Shown piece by piece: positions 58,868 to 64,000 of a DNA stretch of 64,000 bases (position 1 is its first letter; each line of letters begins with the position of its first letter). The stretch comes from Hymenobacter pini (lineage in GTDB: Bacteria; Bacteroidota; Bacteroidia; Cytophagales; Hymenobacteraceae). The notes below the pieces were generated by a model. The model was given only the letters and a program-made list of their open reading frames with translations, made no database searches and was not told where the DNA came from. The stretch covers positions 682,001 through 746,000 of the forward strand of contig NZ_JAIZZH010000002.1 of assembly GCF_020421205.1 (NCBI RefSeq), in the 5' to 3' direction. Position numbers and translations under genes: made by a program.

Positions 58868-59689
58868 TTAGGCTTGTAAAAACGCGACAAAAGCGTCGCT
58901 GAATACCTGCTGCCCCTGCCGGGCGTTGCGGGCGAAGGCCGCGGGCGAGGTACCGCTGTAGCGCTTAAACTCCCGGTTCAGGTGAGCCTGGTCGGAGTAG
59001 CCCAGCTCGTGAGCCAGCGCCGCCAGGTTGGCCTCGGGGTGCAGCCACAGGTGGTTGCGCACCTGCTCAAAGCGCAGCAGCCCCGACACATCTTTCACCG
59101 TGCGGCCCGCCGCCTGTTTAAACTTCCGCTCCAGGGTGCGCACCGTGGCGTGGGCCGCTTCCGCCACCTGGCTGACGGGCAACGTACCGCCCGCCGCCCG
59201 CATGGCTTCACCGGCTTTGGCCAGCGTGCTGTCGGGAGCCACGCCTTGCCGGGCTTGCACAAAGTATTCCTGCGTCAGGGCCAGCGCGGCCTCTATGCGG
59301 CCAGCTTCTACCAGTTTCGTCAGGAGCGGTTGTAGTCCCGCTATTGGGTGCGCAAACGTGCGCACGCCGCCCCCACCAGCGGGCAGGCCCAGCAAATCGA
59401 ACACCGTCCAGGGAAAGCACTTCACCCCGATGATATGCAGCAGCCCCTCCCCGTGTAAGCGCACCGGCTGACTAAGCAGCCCCATCAGAAACGGCGACGG
59501 CAACGCTTGCGCGTGGCCCCCGGGAGCTGCAATGCGGCACGGCTGCCCGAAGTGAAAGATGATTTCCGCCGAGCCATCCGGCACAATCTCAAAGCCTGCC
59601 GGAAACGCCGCAAAGTCGATGCAGGTGTACCAGAAGCCCTGAATGGCATCCTGTAGCGCGGCCGGAGCGGTAATTGCCTGGTGGTGCAT
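58868..59689 (-). CDS. AraC family transcriptional regulator
   Basis: A protein of 273 aa. The N-terminal ligand-type domain (about 1-150) contains FEIVPDGSAEIIFHFGQP, typical of DUF6597-like sensor domains. The C-terminal AraC HTH domain (about 165-262) contains VSQVAEAAHATVRTLERKFKQAAGRTVKDV and LAALAHELGYSDQAHLNREFKRYSG. It is 41 bases upstream of the monooxygenase gene, and so probably regulates it. Confidence 0.92.
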   Translation of the reverse strand: MHHQAITAPAALQDAIQGFWYTCIDFAAFPAGFEIVPDGSAEIIFHFGQPCRIAAPGGHAQALPSPFLMGLLSQPVRLHGEGLLHIIGVKCFPWTVFDLLGLPAGGGGVRTFAHPIAGLQPLLTKLVEAGRIEAALALTQEYFVQARQGVAPDSTLAKAGEAMRAAGGTLPVSQVAEAAHATVRTLERKFKQAAGRTVKDVSGLLRFEQVRNHLWLHPEANLAALAHELGYSDQAHLNREFKRYSGTSPAAFARNARQGQQVFSDAFVAFLQA

Positions 59690-59778
59690 GAAGAAAGCTA
59701 GGGTAACGCATTCAAGGCCTACAGGCTAACGCCTGTCTGTATCGATGCTACTGCCCGACACTGCTGCTACTTCTCGCT

Positions 59779-60399
59779 TTAGCACGGGAAAAAGAACTCC
59801 ACTTCCTGCAAGCGCCCGTTTCGGAACAACAAGCTCAAGGACGAATCGGTCATCTCGCCCTGATACCCGAACGGCAGGCTGACTACTTGCTCGGCGCGGC
59901 CATCGGTTGATTCTTCGGCTTGCTTGACGGCCAGGGGGTAGTAGCGCCGCAGGTCCTCCAGGGTGGTGCTTTGATTGAGGGTGACTTTGCCCAGCTTACC
60001 GCTGAACTTGCCCGTAGTTACGTCGAAGCTGTGCAGAAGGGCGTGGGAGCCGTTCACCTCGTACATGGTCTTGCCATAGAACCACCAGTCGCCTTCCGGG
60101 GCATCAGCGGGTAGGTCTAGCTGACTGCCGCACTCTACGGCACCTTTTTCTATGCGGTCAGGGCGGCCGAGCTGACGTTGCAGCGCCTGCGTGGTCAGTT
60201 CCCGGTGCAACTGCCCATTCACCGTAACCGAACTATCCTGTATGGCCTCGGAAGCAGGGGCCGCTAGGTTACTCTCCGGGGCTGGCTGCGGCTTAGGTGG
60301 CTCCGGCGCGGCCGTTTCTTGTGCAGCTGGGGGTGTTGGGTTACTCTGGCAAGCGGCCAGCAACATCAGCCATGCCGAGAGAAGTACAGTTGATTTCAT
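59779..60399 (-). CDS. Lipoprotein of unknown function
   Basis: A protein of 206 aa. The lipobox is LLAAC at about residue 17, followed by a Pro/Ala/Glu-rich linker (about 18-55). The mature domain has TTQALQRQLGRPDRIEKGAVECG and LEDLRRYYPLAVKQA, and ends with a Cys-terminated FFPC, so a disulfide with the Cys near residue 96 is possible. I do not recognise the family. It is a single gene. Confidence 0.7.
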   Translation of the reverse strand: MKSTVLLSAWLMLLAACQSNPTPPAAQETAAPEPPKPQPAPESNLAAPASEAIQDSSVTVNGQLHRELTTQALQRQLGRPDRIEKGAVECGSQLDLPADAPEGDWWFYGKTMYEVNGSHALLHSFDVTTGKFSGKLGKVTLNQSTTLEDLRRYYPLAVKQAEESTDGRAEQVVSLPFGYQGEMTDSSLSLLFRNGRLQEVEFFFPC

Positions 60400-60529
60400 A
60401 GAAGCAGATTAGCACGAACCACACTGGCGGCAAGAGCAGCACCGAGGTACCCAGTGGGCTTTCTTAGAGCGCAAGATAGGCTGACGAAATGACCGTGCGG
60501 TGGCGCTGAGCAAATCACCCACATAAAAA

Positions 60530-60621
60530 CGTCATGCTGCGCGTAGCAAAGCACCTCTACTGCTTCCCCGGGCCAGTTGAGTAGCCAGAGGTAGAGATGC
60601 TTCGCTACGCTCAGCATGACG
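60530..60621. repeat. Interspersed inverted repeat, copy 6
   Basis: CGTCATGCTGCGCGTAGCAA and following bases (60530-60560) pair with 60591-60621 over 31 bp with a few mismatches. The spacer is about 30 bases. It is the GTCATGCTGAGCGTAGCGAAGCA variant of the family and fills most of the 279-base gap between a lipoprotein gene and the F420-reductase-like gene. Confidence 0.85.
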
Positions 60622-60678
60622 TGCTATACGTTGCCAGCAAGCTCAAGCTGCTTGCCAGCGGATGCTTTCGGCAGGCCC

Positions 60679-61407
60679 TTACTTCAGCTTGATGCCCTGG
60701 TCGGCCATAGCCTGCTCGGTTTTGGCGTGGTTGGCTAGGAACTCCTTGTGCTGCTCCTCGGTGCGCTCAGTGCCCAGGCTCTGCAGATGCTCGCGCAGCT
60801 TGTCGGCGGGCATATCGGCGCCGTAGGAAGGCGTGCCGGGCTGCTGCCGCCACGACTGGTGCAAAGTGCCGGCGTCCACGGCATCGAAGCCCAGTTCCTC
60901 CACCACGGCCATTACTTTCTGCTTGGCGGCGGCATCGTCGGAAGCTACGGGCAGGGCAATGCGGCCGGGCGTGCCCTTGGGCTGACCCTTATCCACAATG
61001 TGCTGGGCGTAGATGTTGTTGAACACCTTCACCACGGGGCGGCCCAGGTGCTGCTGCACCCACTCGCTCTCGGTGAGGCTGCCGGTTTCCAGCTCCGCAA
61101 TCTTGCCGTCGCGCAGCATGGGGTAGTAGTTGCTGGTATCGATAATGGGCGTCTCGCGGGGCACGCCGGCCAGCAGGTCCTTGGGCAGGTCGGGAATGTT
61201 TTTGAGCGGGATGGTTACCACCACCAGGTCGGTGCCGTGCTGGGCGGCTTCCTCGGCCGTTACGGCTTTGGCGCCGGTTTTCTGCGCTACGTCTTTCAGG
61301 GTTTCGGGCCCGCGGGAGTTGGCAATGTATACCTGGTGGCCAAGGCTCGTCAGCCGCACGGCGAGGGCGCTGCCGATGTGGCCGGCGCCGATGATTCCGA
61401 TGTTCAT
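60679..61407 (-). CDS. NADPH-dependent F420 reductase-like Rossmann protein
   Basis: A protein of 242 aa. It starts MNIGIIGAGHIGSALAVRLTSLGH (G-x-G-x-x-G), with NSRGPETL matching the NADP phosphate-binding region of F420-dependent NADP reductases. Later LVVVTIPLKNIPDLPKDLL and VKVFNNIYAQHI also match. Bacteroidota generally lack F420, so a different substrate is likely; such genes are often called NAD(P)-binding or NADP oxidoreductase. It is a single gene with no clear operon partner. Confidence 0.86.
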   Translation of the reverse strand: MNIGIIGAGHIGSALAVRLTSLGHQVYIANSRGPETLKDVAQKTGAKAVTAEEAAQHGTDLVVVTIPLKNIPDLPKDLLAGVPRETPIIDTSNYYPMLRDGKIAELETGSLTESEWVQQHLGRPVVKVFNNIYAQHIVDKGQPKGTPGRIALPVASDDAAAKQKVMAVVEELGFDAVDAGTLHQSWRQQPGTPSYGADMPADKLREHLQSLGTERTEEQHKEFLANHAKTEQAMADQGIKLK

Positions 61408-61511
61408 AGTTCAGTTGTTTGGTTCGTGCGCCGGTGATGTGCCGGTGCAGGGAGGTAAACAACGGAAGTGGGCGTTTTGCTTTTTTCTCGTTAGAGTGGG
61501 GCTAGAACGAA

Positions 61512-61544
61512 CAACGCCGCCGGAGCGGGGCTCCGGCGGCGTTG
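61512..61544 (-). terminator. GC-rich hairpin downstream of the AIPR gene
   Basis: CAACGCCGCCGGAGC at 61512-61526 pairs with GCTCCGGCGGCGTTG at 61530-61544 (15 bp, 3-base loop). The minus-strand T run after it is weak (GTTCGTTCT). It is 25 bases from the AIPR stop and has the base composition of the host, so it marks the left edge of the AT-rich insert. Confidence 0.7.
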
Positions 61545-61568
61545 AAAAGGACTATCACTCATGAACTA

Positions 61569-63344
61569 TTAAGACCCTTTCTTTCTATTATTCCTTACGC
61601 TCTTTGTAACCGTTTTAGGCGTATATGACGGAGCGTATTGCTTCTTCATATATTCACTAATAAGTGAAGAAAAAGCTTTGTTTTTGCCTATATTCAGAAT
61701 ATTATCTTTCGGAAATTGCCTTTGATATTCGTTAAGTATTTTGATAAATATTTTAACTGATTTATCGAATTTATTTTTAGTATATTTCTTTAAATCCATA
61801 TCCGCAACATCTTTTGCCTTATATCCACCCTTTCCTAATACAACTGAAGTAACTACTCTTGCAAGATGAAGTTTGAAATTCAATGTTTTTTCTTTATCGA
61901 CACTTTCATCCATTTCCAACCAGTTGTCGAATGTTTTTTGAACAATCAAACATGAATTTAAATAGGCATTAAAATCAACATTTTTATCAAATATTTTTCT
62001 ATATCTAGTTGTTTCTTTTGTTAATGCATTAGGCCTAGACTTAGCATTATGCGCACCTTCTAGCAATATAGATTCAATACTTTGAGCAGTATATTGAATA
62101 CTAAATATTCTTTTTGATGGTTTACCAATATTACTATAGAAATTACGTCTTCTATCATAGAAATATCCTTTATTCAAAAAATACATTTCTATCTCTCTTT
62201 GAATTTGCTCAGTGGCGCGCAGTAAATCAGGAGAGACAGGATTTTGACTGTTCGTAGAAGCTATGATCTTATCAATAGTTTCCTTATCTTGACTAACTAT
62301 AATTTTCACCAGCACAGAACGAGGGTCAATACCTATTTTATAAAATCTGCCTATTGTGTATGAAGTTTGCAATCCATTAACTATTTGCACATTCACTAAA
62401 TGAAGGTCTTTCTCAACTTGGTTGACTTTATCCGCAATAATTGTTATTCCATTATTGAGCCACCAAAAATCTCTGTCCAACTCAGAATCTAAACTTTCTT
62501 TAATCCTGTTGTTAACATCTACTTCACCTCTATAGTGCCTGATATTACTTTCAAACAATTCCTCTCTAATCATCTTATTATCGTCAGTTATAAACTTGTA
62601 ATAATCTTCAAGTTTAACAATTCCAACATATCCAACGCCACCATTTTTATCATATTTCGTAGACGCAGGTTGCTCTTTAAAGGTAAGAGGCAACAAAACT
62701 GATTTCTTTTTCTGAAAAAGATCAAGAAGCGCTTGAGCATCAATCAATTTAAATTCAACGTAACTACTTTTAGTTTTCAACTTAGTAACTTCAACTAGCT
62801 GTTCTATTTTTCTATAAAAAGCCTTGTTTATTTTTATCTCATCAGCAACTGATGCATAGCTATAATGAAATTTTATTTCACCACCATTTGCGATAGTTTT
62901 CTTCCATAACTCTCTTATTATTAATATTTTATCAACAAGATCAGCATTGAATCTCTCCAAAAGATATGACTGATCTTTGTCGAGTTCAAACACTATTGGC
63001 ATAGTAGTTATTAGCTTATCTAAAGCACCTTCCTTAAAAGAATTCTCTTTTTTATATTGCGCTATATACACATCTAGCACACCATTACCTTGAAATTTAA
63101 TACTCGCTATTTCATCAAATGATCTAACATATTCACCGTTAACAAATGAAGCAAAGCAATCTACGCCTCCATCAGATCCGCTGCCAACTATTGTACTAAC
63201 TATTTCATCGTATGATAAATTATAAATTTTAAGAGTTTGGGCTGAAGAAAAGACCTCAAATATATTTACAGAGCTAAGCTCTATCTCATTATCATGCTTG
63301 TATTGCTCGATACAACCTTCCAAGATGATTTTTGTGTTGCTCAT
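61569..63344 (-). CDS. AIPR family anti-phage (abortive infection) protein, AT-rich
   Basis: A protein of 591 aa. The central region carries the AIPR family pattern: FWWLNNGITIIADKV near residue 290 and VQIVNGLQTSYTIGRFY near 320, followed by TNSQNPVSPDLLRATEQIQREIE near 370. The N-terminal part (GGVDCFASFVNG, VYIAQYKKENS) resembles nuclease-like Restriction endonuclease-fold regions often seen in this family; that is inference. The gene is by eye about one third G+C, far below its neighbours, with many AAA, ATA and TTA codons, so it was probably acquired. AIPR proteins are linked to phage resistance. It is a single gene right after hutU. Confidence 0.87.
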   Translation of the reverse strand: MSNTKIILEGCIEQYKHDNEIELSSVNIFEVFSSAQTLKIYNLSYDEIVSTIVGSGSDGGVDCFASFVNGEYVRSFDEIASIKFQGNGVLDVYIAQYKKENSFKEGALDKLITTMPIVFELDKDQSYLLERFNADLVDKILIIRELWKKTIANGGEIKFHYSYASVADEIKINKAFYRKIEQLVEVTKLKTKSSYVEFKLIDAQALLDLFQKKKSVLLPLTFKEQPASTKYDKNGGVGYVGIVKLEDYYKFITDDNKMIREELFESNIRHYRGEVDVNNRIKESLDSELDRDFWWLNNGITIIADKVNQVEKDLHLVNVQIVNGLQTSYTIGRFYKIGIDPRSVLVKIIVSQDKETIDKIIASTNSQNPVSPDLLRATEQIQREIEMYFLNKGYFYDRRRNFYSNIGKPSKRIFSIQYTAQSIESILLEGAHNAKSRPNALTKETTRYRKIFDKNVDFNAYLNSCLIVQKTFDNWLEMDESVDKEKTLNFKLHLARVVTSVVLGKGGYKAKDVADMDLKKYTKNKFDKSVKIFIKILNEYQRQFPKDNILNIGKNKAFSSLISEYMKKQYAPSYTPKTVTKSVRNNRKKGS

Positions 63345-63389
63345 TTTATACTTTGTATTATGTGATTAGAATTTAAAATTACTGCGCTA

Positions 63390-64000
63390 TTACTCCTGCC
63401 CTGGAATCTTCGCGCCGCGCTCCTGGGCTACCTGCTGAGCCAGCTCGTAGCCGGCGTCGGCGTGGCGGAAGACGCCCATGCCGGGGTCGGTGGTGAGCAC
63501 GCGGCGCAGGCGCTCGGCCTTTTCGGGGGTACCGGTGGCCACGATGACCATGCCGGAGTGCGTGCTGTTGCCGATGCCCACGCCGCCGCCGTTGTGCAGG
63601 CTCACCCAGTCGGCACCGGAGGCGCAGTTAGCCAGGGCGTTGAGCAGGGGCCAGTCGGCTACGGCGTCGGAGCCGTCCTTCATGCCCTCGGTTTCGCGGT
63701 TGGGCGAGGCCACGGAGCCGCAGTCGAGGTGGTCCCGGCCGATGACGATGGGGGCCGACACTTCGCCGCGGGCCACCAGGTCGTTGATGACCAGGCCGAA
63801 CGTTGACCGCTCGCCGTAGCCCAGCCAGCACACGCGGGCGGGCAGGCCGATGAAGGGCACCTTGGCCTGGGCCTTCTCGATCCAGCGGCGCAGCATCTTG
63901 TTGTCGGGGAAGGTTTCGAGCAGGGCGCGGTCGATGCGCAGGATGTCCTGCGGGTCGCCGCTGAGGGCGGCCCAGCGGAAGGGGCCTTTGCCCTCGCAGA
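63390..64000 (-). CDS. hutU: Urocanate hydratase, C-terminal part (gene runs off the window)
   Basis: The frame is open to the right edge, and only the last 203 codons are present. The C-terminal urocanase features are clear: [92 protein letters not shown] and HADAGYELA. It hydrates urocanate, the second step of histidine degradation, using a tightly bound NAD. The AIPR gene follows downstream after 45 bases; hutI is 24 kb to the left. Confidence 0.94.
   Translation of the reverse strand, partial: CEGKGPFRWAALSGDPQDILRIDRALLETFPDNKMLRRWIEKAQAKVPFIGLPARVCWLGYGERSTFGLVINDLVARGEVSAPIVIGRDHLDCGSVASPNRETEGMKDGSDAVADWPLLNALANCASGADWVSLHNGGGVGIGNSTHSGMVIVATGTPEKAERLRRVLTTDPGMGVFRHADAGYELAQQVAQERGAKIPGQE

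Noticed and set aside
61566..63392. CTATTA at both edges of the AIPR insert (61566-61571 and 63387-63392) as a possible target-site duplication
   Set aside because: The repeat is only 6 bp and in each case it covers a TAA stop codon context of a gene, so chance explains it.
1..64000. CRISPR array, IS element or prophage
   Set aside because: No regularly spaced identical repeats, transposase, integrase or phage structural gene was seen; the repeats present are inverted and intergenic.

Overview
The window looks like chromosome of a Hymenobacter-like member of the Bacteroidota (Cytophagales). The evidence is the high G+C content, promoter motifs of the TAnnTTTG type rather than E. coli -35/-10 boxes, few clear Shine-Dalgarno sequences, a type IX secretion C-terminal sorting domain, a GldL-like membrane motif, and families common in this phylum (GIN-domain lipoproteins, CtlX, KTSC, Mqo). 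Most of the window is ordinary chromosome with short operons and no insertion sequence, integrase, rRNA or CRISPR array. One tRNA-Ser(GGA) is present. No gene-free stretch exceeds 300 bases.

Layout. 1-5.2 kb: a cut ABC ATPase, two SDR oxidoreductases, a GIN-domain lipoprotein with a membrane partner, and an MlaE/MlaF-type lipid ABC pair. 4.6-12.7 kb: a YfiT-like protein, a bifunctional-nuclease/UVR protein, etfBA, a two-component system followed by a lone RND adaptor, and a RibD-like reductase. 12.8-17.5 kb: tRNA-Ser, asparaginase, TatD and a GH3 glucosidase. 17.7-24.9 kb: a divergent exopolysaccharide locus (GT2, deacetylase, GT4, flippase; chain-length protein, O-antigen ligase). 25-31.5 kb: a PP2C phosphatase, an OppC permease behind a small winged-helix protein, cytochrome c, a second GT2 with a flippase-like membrane protein, and ruvC. 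31.6-33.1 kb: an AT-rich ankyrin-repeat gene. 33.1-38.9 kb: a tight directon hutI-phzF-doxX-DUF2071-methyltransferase-membrane protein, plus KTSC and TPR genes. 39-61.4 kb: mixed metabolism and sensing (T9SS cargo, RNA ligase-like protein, BLUF photosensor, nicotinamidase, MscS, Mqo, CtlX, a PAS-only protein with a CZB-like partner, GH43, monooxygenase plus AraC). 61.5-63.4 kb: a strongly AT-rich AIPR-family anti-phage gene inserted just after hutU, which runs off the right edge.

The more interesting features are in the non-coding DNA and in a few orphan arrangements. They are: a family of long interspersed inverted repeats (six copies); degenerate 7-bp tandem tracts that flank or build intergenic inverted repeats; a perfect 41-bp-arm palindrome that contains the stop codons of both convergent genes; 11-bp-phased direct repeats in front of an RND adaptor that has no pump beside it; the AIPR island; and a PAS-only/degenerate-CZB gene pair. 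I did not find a multi-gene system that I can call new with confidence. All coordinates and motifs were read by eye; no database search was run.
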